64,000 nucleotides of DNA. Source: Palsa-870 sp035937155. GTDB lineage: Bacteria; Chloroflexota; Dormibacteria; Dormibacterales; Dormibacteraceae. Below the pieces are notes generated by a model. The model made no database searches and was not told the origin of the DNA. It saw only the letters and a program-made list of their open reading frames with translations. Positions 57,611 to 64,000 of the stretch are shown piece by piece; within the stretch, counting starts at the first letter, position 1; every line of letters starts with the position of its first letter. The translations under genes and the position numbers were made by a program. The stretch lies in NCBI GenBank assembly GCA_035937155.1, contig DASYVJ010000065.1, positions 1-64,000 of the forward strand, given 5' to 3'.

Positions 57611-59374
57611 ATGGCCGAATACGGTGAACACGAGGCAACCGATGATCCACTGCAGGTGCTGCGGCACTCCACCGCGCACCTCCTGGCGGCCGCAGTCATG
57701 GAGCTGTACCCCGACGCGAAGTACGGCATCGGCCCGCCCGTCCAGGACGGTTTCTACTACGACTTCGCTTTCACCAAGCCCATCTCGCAGTCCGATCTCG
57801 GCGCCATCGAATCGCGCATGCGGCGCATCGTCAACGAGGATCGGCCGTTCGTCCACGAGACGCTCACGCGCGAGGCTGCAATCGCGGAGTTTCGCAAGCG
57901 GGGTCAGGATTACAAGCTCGAGCTGATCGCCGACAAGGTCGAAGGCGACGAGGTGAGCGTGTACCGCACCGGCGACTTCCTCGACCTGTGCCGCGGGCCG
58001 CACGTGAGGTCGACGCGCGACTTGAAGGCGTTCAAGCTGCTGCGCGTCGCGGGCGCCTACTGGCGGGGTGACGAGAAGAAGCCGCAGCTGACCCGTATCT
58101 ACGGCACCGCGTGGCAGACCCCAAAAGAGCTCGACGACTACCGCAAGTTCCTCGAGGAAGCCGAGAAGCGCGACCACAAGAAGATAGGAAAAGAGCTGAA
58201 GCTCTTCGCGCTGGACGAGCGGGTCGGTGTAGGCCAGGTGATCTGGCTGCCGGACGGCGCAACGATCCGGCGAGAGCTCGAACGCTGGATCGTCGACGAG
58301 GAGCTCAAGCGCGGCTACCGTCACGTCGTCACGCCCCACGTTGCGAAGCTGGACCTCTACAAACAGAGTGGCCACTGGCAGCTCTTCCACGACACGATGT
58401 ACCCCCCGATGCGGTTCGAGGACGGGGAAGAGCTGGAGCTCCGCCCGATGAACTGCCCGCACCACATCCTGGTCTACTCGCATGACCTTCACAGCTATCG
58501 CGACTTGCCGTTGCGGATCGCAGAGCTCGGTCAGAACTATCGTCTCGAGAAGTCTGGCGAGCTGATGGGCATGGTTCGCGTGCGCTCGTTCACGCTCAAC
58601 GACGCGCACATCTTCTGCACGCCGGACCAGGTGATTGCGGAGGTGCGCGGCGCGATAGAGCTCGCCAACTACTTCATGTCGGTTCTCGGCGTGACGGATT
58701 ACTGGTACCGGCTCTCGGTTCGCGACAACGTAAAGACGAAATGGGCGGGTACGGATGAGGAATGGGAGAGCGCTGAGGCGATGTTGAAAGAAGCGCTCGA
58801 CAGCCTGGGCTTGCCGTACAAGGTGGGTCTCGGTGAGGCCGCGTTTTACGGGCCGAAGATCGACTTCCAGGTTCGCGACGCGCAGCGCCGGGAGTTCACC
58901 AACAACACCGTGCAGGTGGATTACCAGCTGCCGAAGAAGTTCGAGCTGGAGTACGTCGCTGAAGACGGGTCGCGACAGCGCCCGGTGCTGGTGCATCGAG
59001 GAGCGTTCGGCGCCTTCGAGCGAATGACGGCCTACCTCATCGAGCAGTACGCCGGTGCCTTTCCGACCTGGCTGCACCCGGTGCAGGTGGTCGTCGTACC
59101 GATAACCGACGGTCAGCATGAGTACGCCCGCCAGGTCGCCGACCGGCTGCGCTCGTTGAGGCTAAGGGTCGAGGTGGATGACCGTTCAGAGCGCATGCAG
59201 CGCAAGATCCGCGACGCGCAGGCGCGCAAGGTGCCGTATATGGCAATCGTCGGCGCGCGAGAGGCGGAGACCGAGCACGTCAACGTCCGCGACCGTTCCG
59301 GCAACCAGGTCGACTCATCGTTGGAGGCGTTTGCGAACCTGGTCGCGACCGAGGTCGCCGAGCGCCGCCGCTAG
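57611..59374 (+). CDS. thrS: Threonyl-tRNA synthetase lacking the N-terminal TGS domain
   Basis: A 587-residue class II synthetase. It starts directly in the N2 editing-type domain (LRHSTAHLLAAAVMELYPDA with HxxxH; LCRGPHVRST). The catalytic core has MNCPHHILVYS, FTLNDAHIFCTPDQ and TVQVDYQLPKKFEL, and a C-terminal anticodon domain (VQVVVVPITDGQHEYA) is present. The usual bacterial ThrRS has about 640 residues because of an N-terminal TGS domain, and upstream here is only repeat DNA and a promoter-like hexamer. Editing residues appear kept. Confidence 0.95.
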   Translation: MAEYGEHEATDDPLQVLRHSTAHLLAAAVMELYPDAKYGIGPPVQDGFYYDFAFTKPISQSDLGAIESRMRRIVNEDRPFVHETLTREAAIAEFRKRGQDYKLELIADKVEGDEVSVYRTGDFLDLCRGPHVRSTRDLKAFKLLRVAGAYWRGDEKKPQLTRIYGTAWQTPKELDDYRKFLEEAEKRDHKKIGKELKLFALDERVGVGQVIWLPDGATIRRELERWIVDEELKRGYRHVVTPHVAKLDLYKQSGHWQLFHDTMYPPMRFEDGEELELRPMNCPHHILVYSHDLHSYRDLPLRIAELGQNYRLEKSGELMGMVRVRSFTLNDAHIFCTPDQVIAEVRGAIELANYFMSVLGVTDYWYRLSVRDNVKTKWAGTDEEWESAEAMLKEALDSLGLPYKVGLGEAAFYGPKIDFQVRDAQRREFTNNTVQVDYQLPKKFELEYVAEDGSRQRPVLVHRGAFGAFERMTAYLIEQYAGAFPTWLHPVQVVVVPITDGQHEYARQVADRLRSLRLRVEVDDRSERMQRKIRDAQARKVPYMAIVGAREAETEHVNVRDRSGNQVDSSLEAFANLVATEVAERRR

Positions 59375-59380
59375 GACGCT

Positions 59381-60529
59381 CTAGAGACCGCCCGGGATGC
59401 GACCGCCGCAGTCGCCCTGGGCGGCGACCGGGACGACATTGCTGCTGGTGAGATCGGCGACGCGCGGCTGCTGCTGCGCGTCTCCGCCCGCGAGGATGTG
59501 CGTGTCATCGATCCACCCACACGCCTGAAAGCCGAAGGTTGTGTTCGTCTTGTAGATCGAGGTGGTCGCACCTGAAATGACGGCGACGGACTGCCCGGTC
59601 GGAGAGATGTAGGCAAGGGTCGGGCCACCGATTGGAAAGCCATTCGTTTGGGCGGCGGTCCAGTCGAGGACCGTCGCTACGTCATAGGCGTTGTTTTCGC
59701 AGACCGCTCCCGCCGGCGATGGCGGGCCGGCGATCACGCATGTGGGGCCGCCGATGGTGAATCGGCGGACGGCAGTTTTCGGGTCGACGATGTGGAACTC
59801 TTGCGGTCCACAGCAAAACGGTCCGCTGCCCGGAACGCAGGCAGGCACCTTGGCCAGGACGAGGCCGGTCGAGCCGCGCCAGCCGGTTGGCCGTAGGGTG
59901 AAGGCGCCGGTCTGCGCGAAGGTCTGGAGCTGAGCGCCTCCTGGCTGCAACTGGTACAGGTACAGCTTGGTCGTCGCTCCGGTGGCTGTGAAGTCGACCA
60001 CCACCACGGCCATGAGTGAGTCGTCAGGGCTGACGGCGAACATGCTGCGCCGGCCGGGGCCGATCGGAAGCGTGACGGTCTGACCCATATCACCGTTGGG
60101 GGCGAGGAAGCGGACGGCTCCGAGCGCGTCCATGAAGTACACCCGCGTGTTGCTGGTGCTGACCGGCAATGGAACGACGGCCGCGGCGGCGTTGGCGCAG
60201 TTGACCGCGCTCGGGCTGCTGGCGATTGCACTTGAGACAACCCGGCCGTCGATCCCCACCAGGCTCACTGTGTAATTGGTGCTGCTTAAAGGGCTGACCA
60301 GCACGCCGAACGCGCCGGTCAGCGCCACCGGGGACGGGCTGCCGGAGGAAGGTGCTGAGGGGGAGGTCGTCCGAGATGAGCTGGCGACGGGTGAAGGCGA
60401 CTTGGCGGCGCTGCCGAAGCCGCTGCACGCCCCGGCAATAGCAGCCACGACCAGGAGAAGGGCTAGCCTCACGGGTGTTGCGGCGCGGTTCGGCGTTCCC
60501 ACGTTCAAGGGCAACGACACTTTGCGCAT
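59381..60529 (-). CDS. Putative lipoprotein with beta-propeller-like body, unknown function
   Basis: A 382-residue secreted protein. A basic start and a hydrophobic signal (ALLLVVAAIAGAC) end in a lipobox-like AGAC, Cys ~35. A Ser/Pro/Thr-rich linker (~40-70) follows, then a body with repeats resembling propeller blades: GAVRFLAPNGD, MFAVSPDDSLMAVVV and LAYISPTGQSVAVISG. Six or so Cys could form disulfides. It is convergent with thrS (6 bp apart) and divergent from infC. I recognise no specific family. Confidence 0.7.
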   Translation of the reverse strand: MRKVSLPLNVGTPNRAATPVRLALLLVVAAIAGACSGFGSAAKSPSPVASSSRTTSPSAPSSGSPSPVALTGAFGVLVSPLSSTNYTVSLVGIDGRVVSSAIASSPSAVNCANAAAAVVPLPVSTSNTRVYFMDALGAVRFLAPNGDMGQTVTLPIGPGRRSMFAVSPDDSLMAVVVVDFTATGATTKLYLYQLQPGGAQLQTFAQTGAFTLRPTGWRGSTGLVLAKVPACVPGSGPFCCGPQEFHIVDPKTAVRRFTIGGPTCVIAGPPSPAGAVCENNAYDVATVLDWTAAQTNGFPIGGPTLAYISPTGQSVAVISGATTSIYKTNTTFGFQACGWIDDTHILAGGDAQQQPRVADLTSSNVVPVAAQGDCGGRIPGGL

Positions 60530-60551
60530 CGGGTTACGTTTCCGGTACGAT
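60522..60551 (+). promoter_or_regulatory. Putative infC operon promoter
   Basis: TTGCGC at 60522-60527 and TACGAT at 60546-60551 are spaced 18 nt. A start near 60558 would give a leader of about 145 nt before infC. It overlaps the start of the divergent lipoprotein gene. Confidence 0.45.
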
Positions 60552-60617
60552 CCTGCACCTGAAGCAGGGCACCGACCCTCACCCCCAGGGCTAAGCTCGA
60601 AGGGGTCGCGGTTAAGG

Positions 60618-60647
60618 CGGATGGCTTCAGGCTATCCGTTTTGTTTT
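60618..60647 (+). terminator. Terminator-like hairpin (attenuator) in the infC leader
   Basis: CGGATGGC (60618-60625) pairs with GGCTATCCG (60630-60638) through eight or nine base pairs including G-T wobbles, with a three-base loop. TTTTGTTTTA follows at 60639. This is the only clear intrinsic-terminator shape in the window. It lies inside the leader, downstream of another possible stem (CGACCC 60573-60578 with GGGTCG 60603-60608), so it is probably an attenuator controlling infC-rpmI-rplT. L20-dependent attenuation of the same operon is known in Bacillus. Confidence 0.6.
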
Positions 60648-60702
60648 ATCCGGTCGAATTGGAGGAATAGCAGAACCCTGAATTTACCCGAGGTAGCGTC
60701 TC

Positions 60703-61248
60703 ATCGCGTTTAAAGAGCTGAAGATCAACGATCAAATCCGCAGCTCGGAAGTGCGGCTGATCGATGACCAGAACAACCAGTTGGGAGTGCTCTCTCTCGA
60801 CGCCGCTCTGCGCATCGCAAGCGAGAAGGGACTCGACCTCGTAGAAGTGGCGCCTCAAGCGAGCCCGCCGGTCTGCCGACTGATCGACTACGGACGCTAC
60901 AAGTTCGAGACGATCAAGAAGGAAAAGGACCAGCGCCGCAAGCAGAACGTCACCAAGCTGAAGGAGATGAAGCTGCGACCGAAGGTCGCGGAGCACGATT
61001 TCCAGACGAAGTTCAAGGGTTTGAAGCAGTTCCTCGAAGCAGGAGAAAAGGTGAAGGTGACGATCATGTTCAGGGGACGCGAGATGGTCCACCAGGACAT
61101 CGGGCGAAGGATTCTCGACCGGGTCGCGGACGACGCGAAGCCGTTCGCGGTTGTTGAGCGCGCGCCGCTGCTCGAGGGCAAGAACCTGTTCATGATCCTG
61201 GCCCCGACCCGCCAGGGTGCAGCCAAGGAGACCGTGGCCAGTGCCTAA
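60703..61248 (+). CDS. infC: Translation initiation factor IF-3, apparent ATC start
   Basis: A 181-residue IF-3. The N domain INDQIRSSEVRLIDDQNNQL and the C domain KVKVTIMFRGREMVHQDIG are intact. The first conventional start, GTG 60751, would remove the INDQIR segment. A stop lies in frame at 60694. ATC 60703 is the first codon that fits, with GAGGT at 60690-60694, 8 nt upstream. CTG 60718 is an alternative. E. coli infC begins with the rare AUU codon for autoregulation, so an AUC start is plausible. It overlaps rpmI by 8 bp. Confidence 0.92.
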   Translation: MAFKELKINDQIRSSEVRLIDDQNNQLGVLSLDAALRIASEKGLDLVEVAPQASPPVCRLIDYGRYKFETIKKEKDQRRKQNVTKLKEMKLRPKVAEHDFQTKFKGLKQFLEAGEKVKVTIMFRGREMVHQDIGRRILDRVADDAKPFAVVERAPLLEGKNLFMILAPTRQGAAKETVASA

Positions 61249-61435
61249 GCTCAAGACGCAGAAAGGAATCGCCAAGAGGATCCGGGTCACCGGCACGGGC
61301 AAGCTCATGCGCGCCAGCTCATTCAAGAGCCACCTCCTGGAGCACAAGTCGGCCAAGCGCAAGCGTGGGTTTGAGAACGAGAAGTCGGTGTCCAAGGCGG
61401 ACCGCAAGACCGTGCGCCGGGCGCTGGGCCTCTAG
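61241..61435 (+). CDS. rpmI: 50S ribosomal protein L35
   Basis: A 64-residue basic protein from GTG 61241 with AAGGAG 10 nt upstream. PKLKTQKGIAKRIRVTGTGK and FKSHLLEHKSAKRKRGF are diagnostic of L35. An in-frame extension upstream overlaps infC and is not conserved. It is followed by rplT after 2 bp. Confidence 0.95.
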   Translation: MPKLKTQKGIAKRIRVTGTGKLMRASSFKSHLLEHKSAKRKRGFENEKSVSKADRKTVRRALGL

Positions 61436-61437
61436 GC

Positions 61438-61791
61438 ATGGCAAGGGTCAAGCGAGGAGTACCTGCGCATCGCCGTCACAAAGCAATCCTCGACCGCGCC
61501 AAGGGCTTCCGCCTCTCCAAGAAGCTGCTGTTCCGGCCCGCCAACGAGGCGGTCCTGCACGCCCTCGCTTACGCCTTCCGCGACCGCAGACGCCGCAAGC
61601 GAGAGATGCGCGCCCTCTGGATCGCGCGCATCAATGCCGCCTCGCGACAGTCGGGGCTGCCCTATAACAAGTTGATGCACGGCCTTCGCCAGGCCGGTGT
61701 GGAGATCGACCGCAAAGTGCTGGCTGACCTGGCCGTGCGCGACAGCGGTTCCTTTGCCCGGCTGGTAGAGGTTGCTAAAAAAGCCCTCTGA
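61438..61791 (+). CDS. rplT: 50S ribosomal protein L20
   Basis: A 117-residue basic helical protein. ARVKRGVPAHRRHKAILDRAK, FRDRRRRKREMRALWIARIN and GVEIDRKVLADLAV match L20. In many bacteria L20 binds 23S rRNA early in assembly and represses its own operon through the mRNA leader. The hairpins before infC may be its target here. The end overlaps the following methyltransferase by 20 bp. Confidence 0.97.
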   Translation: MARVKRGVPAHRRHKAILDRAKGFRLSKKLLFRPANEAVLHALAYAFRDRRRRKREMRALWIARINAASRQSGLPYNKLMHGLRQAGVEIDRKVLADLAVRDSGSFARLVEVAKKAL

Positions 61792-62527
61792 CCAGCCGCT
61801 GATCTCAAGCCCGGATAACGAGATCGTCCGCCGCTTGCGGCGTCTCGCCCAACGGCGTGAGCCAGGCCTTGTCCTCCTGGAGGGCCCGCGCGTGCTCGCC
61901 GAAGCGGAAGCTGCGGGCCTGGAGATCGAGCTGGTCGCGGTGCGCGAAGGGGATCAGTTCGACTCTCGATACGGCAAGCGAGTCTTCCTCAGCCCGGGCG
62001 TTTTTCGTGCCGTCAGCCAGACGGTGACGCCCCAGGGGGTGATCGCGATCGCCAGGATCGTCGAGCCGGACGCAACGGCCGCCATCGAAGCTGCCCGCGG
62101 GCGTCATTGGCCGCTGGTGGTGCTGGACGGCGTGCAGGATCCGGGCAACGTCGGCGCCATCTGCCGCACGGCGGCGGCCGCCGGCGCACCCGCGGTGGCC
62201 GTGCTTGAGGGTTCGGCCGATCCGTACGGCGCCAAGGCCGTGCGCGCCTCTGCCGGAAACGTCTTCCGCTTGAAGGTCGCTCGTGCGGCATGGAGCGATC
62301 TGGCCGGCCTGGATGGCTACGGCGCGGCGGCCTCTGGCGGCGAGCCCCTCGCAGAAGCGCCGATAGAGAATGCCGGCATGATCGTTTTCGGAAGTGAGGC
62401 GCACGGACTCTCTCGATCCGACCTCAAGCTCGTCACGGTGCACCTCAGCGAGGGGGTCGAGTCCCTGAACGTCGCCGCGGCCGCGGCGCTGATCCTGTTC
62501 GAAGTCAGGAGGAGACTGGCCGCATGA
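61772..62527 (+). CDS. TrmH/SpoU-family RNA 2'-O-methyltransferase
   Basis: A 251-residue SPOUT methyltransferase. The substrate-binding domain (NEIVRRLRRLAQRREPGLVL) is followed by the knot motifs LDGVQDPGNVGAICRTAAA, VFGSEAHGLS and LSEGVESLNVAAAAALILFE. The target nucleotide cannot be told. TTG 61772 lies inside rplT; CTG 61799 just after the rplT stop is a possible alternative. Placement between rplT and pheS is common. The stop overlaps pheS (ATGA). Confidence 0.92.
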   Translation: MLKKPSDQPLISSPDNEIVRRLRRLAQRREPGLVLLEGPRVLAEAEAAGLEIELVAVREGDQFDSRYGKRVFLSPGVFRAVSQTVTPQGVIAIARIVEPDATAAIEAARGRHWPLVVLDGVQDPGNVGAICRTAAAAGAPAVAVLEGSADPYGAKAVRASAGNVFRLKVARAAWSDLAGLDGYGAAASGGEPLAEAPIENAGMIVFGSEAHGLSRSDLKLVTVHLSEGVESLNVAAAAALILFEVRRRLAA

Positions 62528-63552
62528 CCGAGTTTGGTTCAATTGAGTACCCCAAGCGTCAAGCGCTCGAGAGGATCGCTCAGGCTACAGACGAAGCAGA
62601 ACTCGAGCGAATTCGAATCGAATACTTGGGCCGAAAAGGGCCTATTGCCGCAGTCCTTGCCGGAATGGTGACTGTCGCTGAACGGGATCGGAAGGCCCTA
62701 GGGACCCACGCCAATGACGCCAAGCGCGCAATCGAAGATGCCTTACAAGCAAAGCGACTGTCACTCGAAGCCGCGCGCATTGGAGACCTCGCCGAGACCG
62801 AGGCGATCGACATCACGTTCCCCGGACCGCCGCTTGGACGCGGGCACATCCATGTCCTCACGCAGGTCCGGCGCCAGATCGAGACCGTCCTCGAGAGCCT
62901 CGGCTACCAGGTCGAGCAAGGCCCCGAGGTGGAGACCGAGTGGTACAACTTCGAGGCCCTCAACCTCGTCGCTGGGCATCCGGCGCGGGAGGACTGGGAC
63001 TCCTTCTACTTCACGCCGCAGCTGCTGCTGCGGGCGCACACGTCGCCGGTGCAGATCCGTGCGATGCAGAGGATGAAGGAACCGCCGATTCGCATCATCA
63101 CACCCGGGCGCGTGTACCGCCGCGACGCGCCCGAGGCGACGCGCCTGCCTTACTTCAGCCAGGTCGAAGGCCTCGCCGTCGACAAGGGTCTGACCGTTGG
63201 CGACATGAAGGGCACGCTCCTCTACATGATCCAGTCGCTGTACGGAACCGAGCGCAAGGTGCGCGTCCGCCCGAGCTACTTCCCGTTCACAGAACCCAGC
63301 TTCGAGTTCGACGTGTCGTGCGGTATCTGCAACGGAATGGGCTGCAAGAGCTGCCGGCACAAGGGCTGGTTGGAGGTGGGTGGCTGTGGGATGGTGCACC
63401 CGCAGGTGCTGCGCAACGGCGGCATCGATCCGACGTACTGGAATGGCTACGCCTGGGGATTCGGCATCGAGCGCATGGCGATGCTCAAGCACGACGTCGA
63501 CGACATCCGCCTCTTCTACGAGTCGGACCTGCGCTTCTTGGAGCAGTTCTAA
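62524..63552 (+). CDS. pheS: Phenylalanyl-tRNA synthetase alpha subunit
   Basis: A 342-residue class II catalytic subunit. The N-terminal coiled coil (~1-85) is followed by motif 2 (PGRVYRRDAPEATRLPYFSQ), FPFTEPSFEFDV, a Cys-rich loop CGICNGMGCKSCRHKGW seen in a subset of bacterial PheS, and motif 3 GFGIERMAMLKHDVDDIR. It forms a tetramer with PheT. Unlike the usual tight pheST operon, 128 bp containing a repeat separate the two genes. Confidence 0.97.
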   Translation: MTEFGSIEYPKRQALERIAQATDEAELERIRIEYLGRKGPIAAVLAGMVTVAERDRKALGTHANDAKRAIEDALQAKRLSLEAARIGDLAETEAIDITFPGPPLGRGHIHVLTQVRRQIETVLESLGYQVEQGPEVETEWYNFEALNLVAGHPAREDWDSFYFTPQLLLRAHTSPVQIRAMQRMKEPPIRIITPGRVYRRDAPEATRLPYFSQVEGLAVDKGLTVGDMKGTLLYMIQSLYGTERKVRVRPSYFPFTEPSFEFDVSCGICNGMGCKSCRHKGWLEVGGCGMVHPQVLRNGGIDPTYWNGYAWGFGIERMAMLKHDVDDIRLFYESDLRFLEQF

Positions 63553-63612
63553 ACGCCAGTGAACTGGCCATCGAGCTGCCGAAAGGTAGGACATTTAATG
63601 GTGGGTAAGTCA

Positions 63613-63675
63613 CTTCCCCGCTTGCCGGGGAAGTCGGCCCGCGGCGAAGCGGCCGGCCGGATGGGGGGGTCCCCT
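63613..63675. repeat. Type B double-hairpin repeat (copy 2)
   Basis: CTTCCCCG (63613-63620) pairs with CGGGGAAG (63626-63633). A second stem, CGGCC with GGCCG around 63635-63655, is followed by GGATGGGGGGGTCCCC. It has the same plan as the element at 14824. Confidence 0.65.
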
Positions 63676-63680
63676 TAGAA

Positions 63681-64000
63681 ATGCGCGTCAGCTACGAATG
63701 GCTCGGTGACTTCGTCGAACTGGGCGATGTCTCGCCAACGGAGGCGGCGGAGGTGCTGACTCGGCTCGGCATCGAGGTTGAATCGCTCACGCTCGTCGAT
63801 CTCTCGCAGATCCTGATCGGCAAGGTCCTCGAGCAGGTGAAGCACCCGAAGTCGCGCGCCGACCTGTGGGTGCATCGGGTCGACCTCGGCGGCCGGGTCG
63901 AGCAGATCATCGCCGGCGCCCCCAACGCCGTCCCGGGGTCGCTGGTTCCAGTTGCCCTGCCCGGTACGACCGTGCCAAACGGGAAGCTCGTCAAGGACAT
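63681..64000 (+). CDS. pheT: Phenylalanyl-tRNA synthetase beta subunit, 3' truncated by window edge
   Basis: The frame is open from ATG 63681 to the end of the window, about 106 residues. The N-terminus MRVSYEWLGDFVELGDVSP, LTRLGIEVESL and the start of the EMAP/tRNA-binding domain (ILIGKVLEQVKHPKSRADLW; AGAPNAVPGSLVPVALPG) identify PheT. It carries the editing and tRNA-binding domains of the PheST tetramer. No strong ribosome site is visible; the repeat element lies just upstream. Confidence 0.95.
   Translation, partial: MRVSYEWLGDFVELGDVSPTEAAEVLTRLGIEVESLTLVDLSQILIGKVLEQVKHPKSRADLWVHRVDLGGRVEQIIAGAPNAVPGSLVPVALPGTTVPNGKLVKD

Noticed and set aside
57533..59119. Long minus-strand open frame opposite thrS
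   Set aside because: It is a GC-rich antisense shadow of the clear thrS coding frame, without recognisable motifs.

Overview
The window is a 64-kb stretch of a high-GC bacterial chromosome. It is densely coding: gaps are short, and many genes overlap the stop of the gene before by four bases (ATGA, GTGA, TTGA). The gene set and order suggest a monoderm 'Terrabacteria' lineage. I infer Chloroflexota/Dormibacterota or a deep actinobacterial relative, but cannot prove it from this sequence. Supporting points are the actinobacteria-like orders rel - metallo-hydrolase - hisS - aspS and alaS - ruvX - mltG - aroE - prepilin peptidase - aroK - aroB - aroQ - efp - nusB, a short archaeal-type ProRS, a Thermus-like EF-P tip loop, a SigB/RsbW-type stress locus, and no outer-membrane or secretin genes. 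No tRNA, rRNA, CRISPR array, integrase or transposase gene was seen.

Layout. 1-8411: 3' part of ispG, proS, a large GAF/HD-GYP membrane protein, divergent rel (ppGpp) and a metallo-beta-lactamase-fold hydrolase. 8412-20411: a divergent Tad/Flp pilus locus. The minus arm holds a TadZ-like ATPase, two TadE-like proteins, a large TadG-like protein, CpaB, TadB and TadC. The plus arm holds a HEAT-repeat protein, TadA and a hybrid histidine kinase. The locus is bracketed by inverted copies of a 39/40-bp repeat. 20412-29426: hisS, aspS, a stress operon (DUF948, YtxH, RsbW-like, SigB-like) behind a SigB-type promoter, then pdxH and alaS. 29423-39553: an actin-like ATPase plus bitopic partner, ruvX, DUF1292, mltG, the shikimate genes aroE/aroK/aroB/aroQ, a prepilin peptidase, efp, Asp23, nusB and xseB. 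39558-47372: divergent PAP2, tlyA, nadK, recN, a PIG-L deacetylase, scpA, scpB, rluB, cmk and plsC. 47404-57462: an AAA+ ATPase, an exonuclease-helicase, rsmI, metG, tatD, rsmA, an MFS permease and DedA. 57611-64000: thrS, a lipoprotein, infC-rpmI-rplT with a structured leader, an rRNA/tRNA methyltransferase, pheS and the start of pheT.

Most of the window is translation and chromosome housekeeping; eight aminoacyl-tRNA synthetase genes are present (seven complete synthetases plus the start of pheT). The accessory or regulatory parts are the Tad locus, the SigB operon, the HD-GYP/Rel divergon, the actin-like ATPase pair and a family of GC-rich hairpin repeats. The most notable observations are: (1) a SigB-type promoter in front of an operon whose anti-sigma homologue has lost its ATP-binding motifs; (2) a 39/40-bp repeat nested in a second hairpin element and bracketing the Tad locus; (3) several genes whose conserved N-termini require CTG or ATC start codons; (4) a terminator-like hairpin in the infC leader; (5) -10 hexamers ending 8-10 nt before start codons, suggesting leaderless mRNAs.
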